Source: Planktothrix paucivesiculata PCC 9631
GTDB taxonomy: Bacteria > Cyanobacteriota > Cyanobacteriia > Cyanobacteriales > Microcoleaceae
NCBI RefSeq assembly: GCF_900009265.2
Contig: NZ_LR735024.1
Coordinates: 1-64,000 of the forward strand
Direction of reading: 5' to 3'
Length of the DNA stretch: 64,000 nt
Positions 50,299 through 59,971 of the stretch are shown here, one piece after another; the first letter of the stretch is position 1, and each line of letters opens with the position of its first letter. The translations under genes were made by a program, and so were the position numbers. The notes under the pieces were generated by a model that worked only from the letters and a program-made list of their open reading frames with translations, had not been told where the DNA came from and did no database searches.

Positions 50299-52008
50299 TT
50301 AACGATACATTCTAGTTTCTAAATCTTTAATAATCGGTTGTTTATCCGGTTGTCCCTTCAATAGTTTGAGGAGTCCTAACCCTTGATGAATCGGTTTATT
50401 ACTGGCCGGTTCAGCAAACCCAGTTACCCCGTCTATTTCACCCATAATCGTCCGATAAAATGCCGCACCGAATAAATGATCAATGGGTTTTTTTCCCTCT
50501 CCAAAGGAACCCACGGCCATCCAATTATTTCCAATCGCGGTGGAGGGATTTCGGGTTTCTGAAACCGCCGGAATTCCTAATTTAATTTTATCAGAAATTG
50601 ACTTTTGTGCTACTTCTGCGATCGCCACCCGGGCGGTCATTTCCATTAAAGGAATCGCTCCTTTTATAATCACATTGCCTGATAATAACCCCAAGCCCCC
50701 CCGAGAAACAGAATTATAGGATTTTTCCGCTAATCGATCAATTTTGACCTCAGCAATATCAATCCGTTGAATATCCGTTGCCGGATAATCTTGATACTTT
50801 TCTAAAATAGATTGCATCGTTGTTTGAATACTTTTAAAGGATTCTAAATAATCATCATCATCAAACTCATTATTTAACGCCAAATCCGGTTGACGGATTA
50901 ATTGATAAATCACTTTCCCCATAACTGGAATTTCAGCATTAATCATCCATTCATCTAAACTTATGAGGGTTAAAGCATCGACAACAGTTTTGCCTTCGCG
51001 CAGTTGAATATAGGTTTTTGCATAGCGTTTTTTATCGGATTCGGATAACTGGGGTTGATTATAAATAGTATTAATAATCAGAATGTCTAAGGTTAAAACC
51101 CTGGAGGTAATACTTCCGCGTAAATAGTATTTTTTTAAGTTGGATTTCAGGGAAGAATTGAGAATAATCGTATCAATATTTGTTAAAGCGACTAAATCGG
51201 GAACCGCTTCCCCTGACCGGACATATTGATAGGTTCCTTTTAATTTAATTTTTTCCTCTAGGTCTAAATCCGATGTTTCCAAGGCTTTTTCTAAGCAATG
51301 TTCTAGGCTCAAACAACGGGAATGGTGACTGGCAATAATATAACGTTGACCGATATCAGAATAAAGTTTAGAGGTTAGCACCAAATAATCTAATAAATCT
51401 AAGGCGGTACAATCTTGGGTTGCCTGTCCATTATTTAATCGATTATAGGCTTCTAAACATCTAATTTTAGTCTGTTCATAGAGAGAGAATTGATTAATTA
51501 AACGATTGACTTGTCGATCCAAATTCAATTCTGAACGATAAAAACTATGCAAGACTAAAAAGGCATCATTTCCCCTAATTCCACATCCTTTCAGACGTAA
51601 ATTTGCTCCTTCTGTGCGGTGAGGGGGAATTCTAACGGTATAACTTTTGCCATTTTTTAAAGTAACGGTTTGACTACCTCCTTGATCGGCCGATTGATAG
51701 GCAATAAAAATATGATAAAGTTCATCTAAACTGCAATCAATTCCCTGGGGATTGGATAAAGGTTCTTCTGATTCTAAGCCGAAATGATCGATCCAATCTT
51801 GACCTTTTTTCCAAGTGGATTCTACGGAATGGGTTGCCGTATCTCGGAGGGTTTTTCCGGCTTCAGTCGCTTTATGAGTTATGGCTTCTCCCGCATTAGA
51901 TACGGAATGTTTAGCGGCTTCAGTCGCTTTTTGCGTTAAAGATTGACTTGCTTTAGTCGCTTTTTGACTAATAGAATTCCATAAGGATTTATTTTTGCGA
52001 TCGCCCAT
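50299..52008 (-). CDS. LEA-like / DnaJ-CTD-like protein, unknown
   Basis: Residues about 1-70 of this 569-residue protein hold KATEA-type repeats (SQKATKASQSLTQKATEAAK) like LEA or apolipoprotein amphipathic helices. Residues about 85-160 include TVTLKNGKSYTVRIPPHRTE and LRLKGCGIRGNDAFLVLH, closely resembling the DnaJ C-terminal substrate domain (VPPG...RLKGKG...GDL). The central 250 residues are helical and unrecognised. The last 140 (GLGLLSGNVIIKG onwards) are Gly-rich and may contact membranes. There is no J-domain and no signal peptide. AGGAGG lies 10 bp before ATG 52008. A chaperone-like or stress-related role is inference only. Confidence 0.6.
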   Translation of the reverse strand: MGDRKNKSLWNSISQKATKASQSLTQKATEAAKHSVSNAGEAITHKATEAGKTLRDTATHSVESTWKKGQDWIDHFGLESEEPLSNPQGIDCSLDELYHIFIAYQSADQGGSQTVTLKNGKSYTVRIPPHRTEGANLRLKGCGIRGNDAFLVLHSFYRSELNLDRQVNRLINQFSLYEQTKIRCLEAYNRLNNGQATQDCTALDLLDYLVLTSKLYSDIGQRYIIASHHSRCLSLEHCLEKALETSDLDLEEKIKLKGTYQYVRSGEAVPDLVALTNIDTIILNSSLKSNLKKYYLRGSITSRVLTLDILIINTIYNQPQLSESDKKRYAKTYIQLREGKTVVDALTLISLDEWMINAEIPVMGKVIYQLIRQPDLALNNEFDDDDYLESFKSIQTTMQSILEKYQDYPATDIQRIDIAEVKIDRLAEKSYNSVSRGGLGLLSGNVIIKGAIPLMEMTARVAIAEVAQKSISDKIKLGIPAVSETRNPSTAIGNNWMAVGSFGEGKKPIDHLFGAAFYRTIMGEIDGVTGFAEPASNKPIHQGLGLLKLLKGQPDKQPIIKDLETRMYR

Positions 52009-52037
52009 TGATTAATTCCCTCCTGTAATTTTATCGA

Positions 52038-52805
52038 TTAAAACAGTAACTTTAATAATATCGGAGCCGCCGATTCTAACATTCCCACAAATCCACCACG
52101 AGGTTTATTTTCGTCGGGATTGAGTCGATATTCCAAGGTTTCAACTAACTGGAGAGCAACTTGTTCACCCTCGGGAGAATTTAAGGTTTTATAGAGTTGT
52201 TCGGCTTGTTTGGCATCTGCGAGCGCCCCGGTTAAATTTCCTAAATCAGCCAGCGCCATACTGCGAGCAAAATAGGCCGCGGCTAACTTTTCATCTAATC
52301 TCAAGGCTTGGTTATAAAAATCAATAGCGTTTACATAATTACCTGCCTTGGCTTCACCAACTCCCAGACGGTAAAAGTCCTCCGCATTGCCCACACTCGC
52401 CGGAAGTCCCACAACGCCGACTAACTGAGCGTTATTAATACTGTTGGCATCTAAAACCGCATTGCTGAGATAGGAACTTCTTAAATCTGTGCCGTTGAGG
52501 TTGGCTCCAGTTAGGTTAGCTCCGGTTAAGTTAGCTCCAAATAAACTCGCCCCCGCCAGGTTAGCCCCCTGTAGATTAGCTCCGGTGAGGTTAGCTCGGC
52601 TGAGATTGGCTCCCACCAGGTTAGCCCCATTTAGGTTAGCACCCACTAAGTTCGCCAGCACCAAACCTGCACCACTGAGGTCACAATTTTGACATTGTTT
52701 GGTGGACAAAAGTTGTTGAGTCTGTTGTAAGTTTTCGGCCTGTGCTGGAGTTAGGGGACTGAGTGCTACCAACAACGCAACACCAGCTACAATTTTCTGT
52801 TTCAT
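52038..52805 (-). CDS. Exported pentapeptide-repeat and TPR protein
   Basis: A signal peptide ([19 protein letters not shown]) starts this 255-residue protein. [12 protein letters not shown] motif with two cysteines is followed by pentapeptides (about residues 40-115, such as [20 protein letters not shown]). A TPR pair (about 140-215, [20 protein letters not shown]) follows, and the C-terminus is hydrophobic. A location in the periplasm or thylakoid lumen is expected. Similar exported pentapeptide proteins occur in thylakoid lumens. It lies 29 bp upstream of the LEA-like gene in the same direction, so it is probably first in a three-gene transcript. Confidence 0.8.
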   Translation of the reverse strand: MKQKIVAGVALLVALSPLTPAQAENLQQTQQLLSTKQCQNCDLSGAGLVLANLVGANLNGANLVGANLSRANLTGANLQGANLAGASLFGANLTGANLTGANLNGTDLRSSYLSNAVLDANSINNAQLVGVVGLPASVGNAEDFYRLGVGEAKAGNYVNAIDFYNQALRLDEKLAAAYFARSMALADLGNLTGALADAKQAEQLYKTLNSPEGEQVALQLVETLEYRLNPDENKPRGGFVGMLESAAPILLKLLF

Positions 52806-53032
52806 AGGACAGACTAATCAAAAGGGGATTGTAGCCATGATAAAATATTGTCTGGGTAATTGCTACGGTTCCCAGACGGACTTTCCATTTTATCTCTATT
52901 TTGGTTAAGTTGATCAAAATCACACTGAAAAAGTGAGTTTAATCACACTGATTCAAGTTGTTGTATCACAGGCAAAATCAGAAATTAAAGGAATAATTAG
53001 GATCTGAAGCCATCAGGTTGTAGGTGCTACCC

Positions 53033-53230
53033 ATGTTAATGACGGAACCCTCTGTGAGTGTCGAAAGGTTGGTCAATCAAATTTTTTGTTCTCGAAAAAT
53101 TACCCGCAATGACCAACGGTTATTAATGTCGTTATTACTCTCCAAAGACGCATTAACTTCAGAAGAACATTCTTATATTGATCAGGTTTTTGAGCGTCTG
53201 CGCCGAGGTTTGATTCATGTGGTTGAATAG
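53033..53230 (+). CDS. Small conserved cyanobacterial protein, unknown
   Basis: This 65-residue helical protein has a block RLVNQIFCSRKITRNDQRLL followed by SKDALTSEEHSYIDQVFERL and a basic RRGLIHVVE end. Short proteins with this pattern (LV-Q-IF-SR-IT-DQ and ID-VF-RL) recur in cyanobacteria without a known function. I use ATG 53033; an upstream in-frame GTG (53024) and a downstream ATG (53039) are alternatives. A terminator hairpin follows 28 bp after the stop, which supports a real transcript. Confidence 0.65.
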   Translation: MLMTEPSVSVERLVNQIFCSRKITRNDQRLLMSLLLSKDALTSEEHSYIDQVFERLRRGLIHVVE

Positions 53231-53258
53231 GAATCATAAATTACTCTTAAAAACCCAA

Positions 53259-53299
53259 AACAGGACTACAGGAATAACAGCCTGTAGTTCTGTTTTTTT
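53259..53299. terminator. Rho-independent terminator, probably bidirectional
   Basis: The 14-bp arms AACAGGACTACAGG and CCTGTAGTTCTGTT pair with one G-T wobble around an 8-nt loop. A T-run follows on the plus strand. Facing the end of the minus-strand binding-protein gene, it may terminate both. Confidence 0.85.
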
Positions 53300-54161
53300 A
53301 AGGTTTTGTACTTGTTTGAAACCGTTGATAAGGAAAACGCCCGGTTTTCGGATCAAACCATTTATTCCAGAGTTGAGTATTTGCTTCGCTGGTAATTGTT
53401 TGATTGACTAAATTTCCCCATTGAGCACTATTTTTAGGTAAAATACAACCGTAATTTTCAAAGGTTAGAGGTTGTTCTGGGACTAAACGAAACTGTTTAA
53501 AGTCCAGTCCCTGTTGCCATAATTCACCCAATAAAAGAATCCCATCACTGGCAATTAAATCAATTTCTTCGGCTTTTAAGCGACGAATTCCATCGGTACG
53601 ACTCCCCACAACTTGCCATTTTGCTTCGGGATAAACCGGACGAAATTGATCATCGGTGGTTGTCCCCAATAAAAATCCCACGGTAATATTATTTTCTCGG
53701 ATTGTTTGTAATTGGGTTTCGGAAGTTCGGGTGGGGTTTAAACGTTCTGCATCCGCTTCTCTAGCTAAAAGTTGAATCCCAGAGGTAAAATAGGGCGTAG
53801 AAAAATCAACCTTTTGTTCTCGTTCTGAGGTGATACTGGTCGCCTCACAGACAATATCTAATTGACCTTTTTCTACCTGTTCAAATCGATTTTTTAAGGT
53901 AACGGTTTTTAATTCTAATTTAATCGGTTTATTCAGTTGTTTTTCTAGGCGCTGTTGAATCAGTTTAATTAAATCAACAGAATACCCTTGTAAGCTATTA
54001 TTTTTGTCTGTATAGCCAAAGGGAACCGCATCCGTCCGCACCCCGGCTGTTAGTACCCCGGTACGATTGACTTTTTCTAACACGGTTTCAGCCCAAACCG
54101 AGAGGGGAAAACTAACGGTAAAAAGAAGACTCAAGAGAGAAATAGCAAGTTTTTTGTCCAT
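53298..54161 (-). CDS. Amino-acid-type ABC substrate-binding protein
   Basis: This solute-binding protein of family 3 (287 residues) captures polar amino acids or similar ligands in the periplasm. A signal peptide (KKLAISLLSLLFTVSFPLSV) is followed by VLEKVNRTGVLTAGVRTDAV, GYSVDLIKLIQQRL, and the ligand-contact pattern CEATSITSEREQKVDFSTPY. I prefer ATG 54161 because it places the signal peptide at the start; the in-frame Met at 54200 adds 13 polar residues. No permease or ATPase gene is adjacent, so it is an orphan that may serve a distant transporter. CEATSIT differs slightly from the common CxxxTxT in that family. Confidence 0.85.
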   Translation of the reverse strand: MDKKLAISLLSLLFTVSFPLSVWAETVLEKVNRTGVLTAGVRTDAVPFGYTDKNNSLQGYSVDLIKLIQQRLEKQLNKPIKLELKTVTLKNRFEQVEKGQLDIVCEATSITSEREQKVDFSTPYFTSGIQLLAREADAERLNPTRTSETQLQTIRENNITVGFLLGTTTDDQFRPVYPEAKWQVVGSRTDGIRRLKAEEIDLIASDGILLLGELWQQGLDFKQFRLVPEQPLTFENYGCILPKNSAQWGNLVNQTITSEANTQLWNKWFDPKTGRFPYQRFQTSTKP

Positions 54162-54336
54162 GGGTGTTAGATTCTTTAGCAGATTAGAACGTCCTGTCAT
54201 CCTATAGCATTAATTGGGAACTCAAGGCAAGGGGAAAACAGAAAGAAAATAGGTAACACCGAAACAGAAAAAACTAGAAATAGCAAGTCTAAATTAGTTT
54301 TTTAAGATTAAATTAGCCGAGTCAGGGCCAAAGATT

Positions 54337-56976
54337 CTACATTTTTAAACGTTCGAGTCGCTTTAAAAATTCCTGAATATTAATCAAAATATCTTCAGAA
54401 AAATGTTGAGAATAAATTAAACTATGGAGATAATAACCCGGGCAGGTTTCTCCAATATAATAAGAATAATCTAAGCCGACTAAATTACTAATCCACCAAT
54501 AACAATGATAGACGTAATTTGGGGAAAATAGCTCTATAACTTGGGTTTGAGGTTGACAAAAAACAAGATTAGTTAACCCACTGCCATGAGGTGCAATAAT
54601 AATTTCAGCTTGGGAAAATAATGCAGCTTGTTCAAGCACAGACATCGATTCTAATTGAATATACTCAAAGCCCAAGGGTTGCAAAACCGCTAATAATTCA
54701 TTCTCATTTAAAATTCTACGGCTTTTTGCTGAATTTCTAGTAATATAAATTCGTTTAAATTTAGGTGAATTTGCCAGACTCTCAGAAGTCAAAAAATTTC
54801 GTTTTAAAAAATCACAAGTCCATTTCGGCATCCAAGCCGCACAACCCGGGAAAGAAGGGACAATTAAATCTTGGGCTTGGATATGATGGAGTTCTTGAAT
54901 ATTAATTTGTTTGTTTTTGGGAATTTCTAATTTTTCTAAAGTTTCCTGTTGAAAAGGCAACCGATTATCAACGATAAAATAATCAATATTATTGCTATAA
55001 AAACAGCTTTTTTTTAATAATTCAATCCTAGGTAAACTATCTAACATCCAGTGAAAATAAACGGAATTAGAAAGTCCAGCGATAATAGCAACCGTTCCAT
55101 TTATCTGATGAATGGGGGGTAATTTATTAACGGATAAAATAGAATGGTGACTGGGATGTTTGTTGGGATGACCTGGACTCAATAAAGGAAATTCCGGGGA
55201 AAGATCTCCTAAAAAATGCTGTTCATTCGTGAGAATAGCCGATTGAGTTTGGTCAGAACTTAACCAGAATCTCCCTTGAGGAATTTTAACCACAAAAGCG
55301 GCAGGAAGCTGCATCCTTTCACCAAATCTAAAACTAAAATGAATAGGATCATCTAAGGATTTTGGGGGAGTAAGATTAATTACAGTTTCGGGATAAATTT
55401 GCTGATAATTATGTTGATTTAAAGGATGGGATTTAATCCAATTTTGGGTTAATTGATCAAATTGATTCGGAGGATTAATCAGTTGAATTTCTGAAAGATT
55501 CATAGAACTATTTAATTTCTCAGATTCCGATAAAACGTTTAATAAATTTTGAATAAAATTAGCAATAGAAGATTCCTGTTTTAAGGCTTTTTTAAAATGA
55601 AATAATCCGGCTTCAATTTGGTTATTATATATTAATAAAAATCCTAAATATCCGGCATATAAAGCAGATTCAGGATCGAATTTTAGGCATTGTTTTAAAC
55701 TAGCAATAGCTTCCTGAATGTCTCCTACCTGAAATAAAGCCTGACCCAAACCATAATAGGCTTCAACCAGATGATAATTCAAATTAATAACCGTTTTGAA
55801 ATTTGCGATCGCCGAGTGATAAGATTCTAATTTTAATCGGCATTTTCCCAGGGCTAAATGATAATTAGCTTGTTTTTCTTCTAAGGAAATTGTATCCTCA
55901 ATGATGGACAAAGAACCCGACAAGTTAGCCCCGAGGTAAGACTGAATTGCCTCCAAATAATTATGTTTATTATAATACAATATATCCCCAAAATTTAGAT
56001 AAACTCTAAAATTATTGGGGGCGAGATTCTGAGCTTTTTTAAGTAAACTCAAAGCAGCATCTGGATGCAAACGAGATAAAATTTTACTGAAGCTCAGATA
56101 TAATTCTATTAAAGGTGTTGAGGGAGATAATAATAATGTTAAAAATTCTACCACCAGGGGATTAATATTCCGAGTTGATTGGGTTTGATTTTGAATTAAA
56201 GCCTGATAAAATTTAGGCTGTTTTTGGATTCCTTGTTTGATAAAATTCAGCCCCTGGTCAAATAATCCCAGGATCATTAAACTCATCCCTAAATCACTAT
56301 AAGCAGGTGCATAATTAGGTTGAAGTTGAATCGAATTTTCAAACGGATTAATTGCTAATTGCCATTGTTTAAGTTGAGTATAACAAAGTCCTAATTGATA
56401 ATAAATTAAATAATCTGGAGAATGTCTAATAACGGCTTGATAACATTGAATTGCAGCTTCAAATTGTTCTAATTTTTGAAAAATAACACCTCGATTTAGA
56501 TAGGCTTGAACAGAATCCGGTTGTAAATCAATCACGGTTTGCCACGTCCTAATCGCGGTTTCTAAATCTCCTTGAAGTGCAAAAGTATGAGCTAAATGAT
56601 CATAAACCTCAACATCTGTTTCACACCATTCTAAAATGGCTTGATTAATCCATTGGGAAAATTCAAGCTCTTGAGATGATAAATATTCTCTAGCTTTATC
56701 TTTTAAAAAATTGATAAATTCAGGGATTTGGGTTGTTTCTAAATTAGATTCAGTAAAAGCAGAAAACCAAATGGTTTGGGCTTGAAATAAATCACCCTGT
56801 AATAACCAAGATAGTCCCAAATACCAATAGTAAGTAATAGAATTAGGAGAAACTAAAATACACTGTTCATAAACAGAAATCGCTTTTAAAAATTGTTTTT
56901 GACTTAAATAAAGATTTCCTAAATTTTCAAGTTCAGAAATAGATAGAGGTTGATTTGAGGTTGTATTTTCGGACAC
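54337..56976 (-). CDS. TPR protein with GT61 glycosyltransferase domain
   Basis: The N-terminal part (about residues 10-480) of this 879-residue protein consists of tetratricopeptide repeats, for example AAIQCYQAVIRHSPDYLIYY. The C-terminus (about 600-860) is a GT61/DUF563 glycosyltransferase with YFHWMLDSLPRIELL, IYITRNSAKSRRILNENEL and APHGSGLTNLVF, all characteristic. It is probably cytoplasmic and adds sugars to cell-surface polysaccharide or protein. The start is GTG 56976, preceded by AGGTGAT. It follows the metzincin gene, separated by 27 bp in the same direction, so the two may share a transcript. Confidence 0.88.
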   Translation of the reverse strand: MSENTTSNQPLSISELENLGNLYLSQKQFLKAISVYEQCILVSPNSITYYWYLGLSWLLQGDLFQAQTIWFSAFTESNLETTQIPEFINFLKDKAREYLSSQELEFSQWINQAILEWCETDVEVYDHLAHTFALQGDLETAIRTWQTVIDLQPDSVQAYLNRGVIFQKLEQFEAAIQCYQAVIRHSPDYLIYYQLGLCYTQLKQWQLAINPFENSIQLQPNYAPAYSDLGMSLMILGLFDQGLNFIKQGIQKQPKFYQALIQNQTQSTRNINPLVVEFLTLLLSPSTPLIELYLSFSKILSRLHPDAALSLLKKAQNLAPNNFRVYLNFGDILYYNKHNYLEAIQSYLGANLSGSLSIIEDTISLEEKQANYHLALGKCRLKLESYHSAIANFKTVINLNYHLVEAYYGLGQALFQVGDIQEAIASLKQCLKFDPESALYAGYLGFLLIYNNQIEAGLFHFKKALKQESSIANFIQNLLNVLSESEKLNSSMNLSEIQLINPPNQFDQLTQNWIKSHPLNQHNYQQIYPETVINLTPPKSLDDPIHFSFRFGERMQLPAAFVVKIPQGRFWLSSDQTQSAILTNEQHFLGDLSPEFPLLSPGHPNKHPSHHSILSVNKLPPIHQINGTVAIIAGLSNSVYFHWMLDSLPRIELLKKSCFYSNNIDYFIVDNRLPFQQETLEKLEIPKNKQINIQELHHIQAQDLIVPSFPGCAAWMPKWTCDFLKRNFLTSESLANSPKFKRIYITRNSAKSRRILNENELLAVLQPLGFEYIQLESMSVLEQAALFSQAEIIIAPHGSGLTNLVFCQPQTQVIELFSPNYVYHCYWWISNLVGLDYSYYIGETCPGYYLHSLIYSQHFSEDILINIQEFLKRLERLKM

Positions 56977-57003
56977 GGTATCACCTGTTAATTAAATCCA
57001 AAG

Positions 57004-59748
57004 TTAGTAGGATATTACCTCTGATTCTAAGACTTTTTGAATGCGATTCTGAGTTTGTTCTAAATGGGCTAAGGTATAAGCATTCATTTTATTCCTACTC
57101 CGTTTTAAGGTAATTTCTAACTGATTATTTAGCTGTTTAAGCTGATACCAAGCTACGGTTTCCGCATCTTCAGGAATTGAGATTTTTCGCAATACCATCT
57201 TACTTAAAATGTCTAAATGTTCTCGTTGTAAAGAACGCCGAATACTAGAAATTTCAATCGTCCCATTCGGGGCTAAAATTTCCGTCCAGATGCCATTTTG
57301 CAGGGTTTCAAATAATTCGGGTAGGGTTAAAGCATTATTTGCCGTTGTTTTTAATTCTAACTCTCGCAATCGAAATAAGCGATTTGAAGCTAATACACCT
57401 CTTAAAATATAACTCTGAAACTCACTGATTTGACTAAAAATAGGATAACTCAAGTAACTATCCTGATCGGGATTTGCCCAGTCTGACCAACGGGCGGGGG
57501 CTAATTGGTTTAATAAATTAGGAGAAAAATCAAAGATCTGATCATTAAAAACATAGGTTTCTAAGAGTTTTAAAGCATGGCGTTGTTTTTCAATAGAAAT
57601 CGGTTCAAAAGGTAAACGACTGCTGGCCTGTCCCCCCGGTATTCGAGTAAAAGATTGTCCCCCAATATAAAGCATTAAAGTTTCAGTTTGAAGGGTGTAA
57701 TATTTAAAAATTGTGTTGAACATTCTCCGCATTTTATTAGACCCTTCTCCCGAACCTGGGGTATATTTTTCTAACCGTTTCCACATCTGAATAGCATTAT
57801 CAAATTGCCATTGGGAATATTGCAACATATTATTACTTAAATCTGTTGTATTAGTTGCCGGATCAATGAAATCCCATAGGTCTTCATCGCTTCCATAGGC
57901 TAATTGTGGTTCAATTGATCGTTTAGCAATCTCCTGTAGTTTTTGCCATTCTCCCCGGGGCGTTGTACTAACTATGGGTTGATAACCATATTGAATTACC
58001 CATTGATCATAGGGCCCTATTTGGGTGGTAAAATAATCCCCCTGGATTGTTCCTTGGGGGGCTAAATTAACCGGAACATAATCCATAATTGAACTTACTA
58101 ATCCCTGGGTTTGGGTAATTTCAGTATTATTTAATTCCTCTGGAGATAGGAAGGTACTCCCCTGAAAATTATGTCTTAATCCTAGGGTATGTCCGACTTC
58201 ATGGGCAATTAATGACCGTAAATATTGCTGAGTATAAATTTCCATTTTCGGGCTATTAGGCATCACATTTCCTAAAAGAGATAAAGCCGTTTTTCCGATC
58301 GTTAATTGTTGATTTGCTGCCCGAAGAAAGCATGATTCATGGGTAGAATTAGCTCGAGATTTTTTATTTTGTTCGGATTGCTCAAGGACAGCATAGGCAG
58401 ATAATCCCATGGGACATAGTTGATTAGCTGAAGGTAATGGAGAAGTATTAGAATTATTTTCTTCAAGTTTAATTGAATTATTTGTATCTAAAAATGAATC
58501 TATTTGATTCGGTAACTCTCTGATTACATTACTTTCTATAATAATATCTGCATCTAAAATTTCTCCGGTTAAAGGGTTAATATGGATAGGGCCATAACCA
58601 GCAAATTCAGTATCAAAGGAGGTAGACCAACGAATCGTATTATAACGAACATCTGCGGGGTTCCAAGGGGCATTGTCGGGCATTTGTTCCACTTGAATCC
58701 CATTGATAAATCCCAGTTTTTCAAAGGCTTGATTCCAAAATAAAATCCCCTCTCTAATGGCTTCTCTATAGTTTAAAGGAACAGTATTTTCAATCCAAAA
58801 TTTAATCGGTTTCACTGGAGGAGAAAAATCAGCATTAGGGTCTTGTTTTTCCAAATTCCAGCGATTAATATAACGAACTGTCGCCGAGTTTTCATTCTGT
58901 TTGGATAAATTTCTATAGGTTGTTGTAAAATATCCAACTCGTTCATCAGCTAACCGAGGACGATAATTATTACCGTAGGGAACGGCTAATAAACTATAAC
59001 GAACCTTTAAATTAAAGCTGCGGTTATCGGGTAAAGTAGAAATATATTGTTCATCGGCATACTGTCCTAAAGAAAATCCAAATACCGATTCAATTTCAAC
59101 ATTTTCTGGAAAGGTTTGAATTTCAGAAATATAGGATTTACTCGGATCAATCACATAATTAGTTTTTAAAACCGATGAAAATTTGAGCATTAACCCGGGT
59201 AAATCTCCTTCTCCATTGAATAAATCACCAATTTCAATTAATATATTTTTGCTTTGAGAATCAATACTTAAAATCGGTAAAACTTTTAAAACAGATTCAC
59301 TTAAGGAACGATTTAAAGAAGCAATTTGAGGATCATTTTCCTCGGTACGAAAATTAATATTAGGAACAACAAATTGAATTTTATCCTGTAGATGACGGAA
59401 TTGAAATAGAATATCTCTGAGATAATATCCACTAAAAATTCCCGATGTTCCAATCCCTGATTCTAAGGTAACAAAACATAGAAAATCTTGGTTTAACTGT
59501 TCCGGTCTTAATTCTAAATAAACCTTACCCGATTTATGATGATAGATAGTAAATAAACCTTCGGATTTTTGACTGTCTTTAATCAATTGCTCAAAGGAGG
59601 GTTGGGTAACTTCTTCTGTAACTACATCTTCTGGGAGTTCGGAGGGATAAACCTCCTGAGCTTCCACCTGAGATAATTGTAAAATCACGATTAAAAATGA
59701 CATCAATCCCAAGAAAAAAAGACGTTTGATTTTTTTAATTTTAGTCAT
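57004..59748 (-). CDS. Exported zinc metalloprotease (DUF5117/4953 type)
   Basis: This large secreted metzincin-like protease has 914 residues. The signal peptide is RLFFLGLMSFLIVILQLSQV. The zinc-binding motif HEVGHTLGLRHNF places ligands at His516, His520 and His526 with catalytic Glu517. The family's N-terminal DUF5118/5117 part is visible as GLFTIYHHKSGKVYLEL and the ensuing beta-rich region. MDYVPVNLAPQG after the zinc site fits the Met-turn region. A periplasmic or extracellular location is expected; the substrate is unknown. It precedes the TPR-GT61 gene and may be co-transcribed with it. Confidence 0.88.
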   Translation of the reverse strand: MTKIKKIKRLFFLGLMSFLIVILQLSQVEAQEVYPSELPEDVVTEEVTQPSFEQLIKDSQKSEGLFTIYHHKSGKVYLELRPEQLNQDFLCFVTLESGIGTSGIFSGYYLRDILFQFRHLQDKIQFVVPNINFRTEENDPQIASLNRSLSESVLKVLPILSIDSQSKNILIEIGDLFNGEGDLPGLMLKFSSVLKTNYVIDPSKSYISEIQTFPENVEIESVFGFSLGQYADEQYISTLPDNRSFNLKVRYSLLAVPYGNNYRPRLADERVGYFTTTYRNLSKQNENSATVRYINRWNLEKQDPNADFSPPVKPIKFWIENTVPLNYREAIREGILFWNQAFEKLGFINGIQVEQMPDNAPWNPADVRYNTIRWSTSFDTEFAGYGPIHINPLTGEILDADIIIESNVIRELPNQIDSFLDTNNSIKLEENNSNTSPLPSANQLCPMGLSAYAVLEQSEQNKKSRANSTHESCFLRAANQQLTIGKTALSLLGNVMPNSPKMEIYTQQYLRSLIAHEVGHTLGLRHNFQGSTFLSPEELNNTEITQTQGLVSSIMDYVPVNLAPQGTIQGDYFTTQIGPYDQWVIQYGYQPIVSTTPRGEWQKLQEIAKRSIEPQLAYGSDEDLWDFIDPATNTTDLSNNMLQYSQWQFDNAIQMWKRLEKYTPGSGEGSNKMRRMFNTIFKYYTLQTETLMLYIGGQSFTRIPGGQASSRLPFEPISIEKQRHALKLLETYVFNDQIFDFSPNLLNQLAPARWSDWANPDQDSYLSYPIFSQISEFQSYILRGVLASNRLFRLRELELKTTANNALTLPELFETLQNGIWTEILAPNGTIEISSIRRSLQREHLDILSKMVLRKISIPEDAETVAWYQLKQLNNQLEITLKRSRNKMNAYTLAHLEQTQNRIQKVLESEVISY

Positions 59749-59971
59749 GATTTGCGATCTTATTTCTAAAAATATGGAAAATCAAGATATAGCAGTAGTC
59801 AAGAGAGTTAGGACATCAATCAGACCGTCAAACCTAATTATATTAAGACTTTCTGCCCATTGTCCATTGCCTCTTGCCTCTTGCTATAGCTGCCATGTTT
59901 CAAACGTTATCGCCAAAAACTAGGTTATAATTTTAAAACATGAAACAGCCCAATAAATCAGATCATAAAAA

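Noticed and set aside
59749-59971. Possible small gene between the metzincin and DHH genes
   Set aside because: The only frame (59726-59923) overlaps the metzincin start and ends in a CCTCTTGCCTCTTGC dispersed repeat; no ribosome site.
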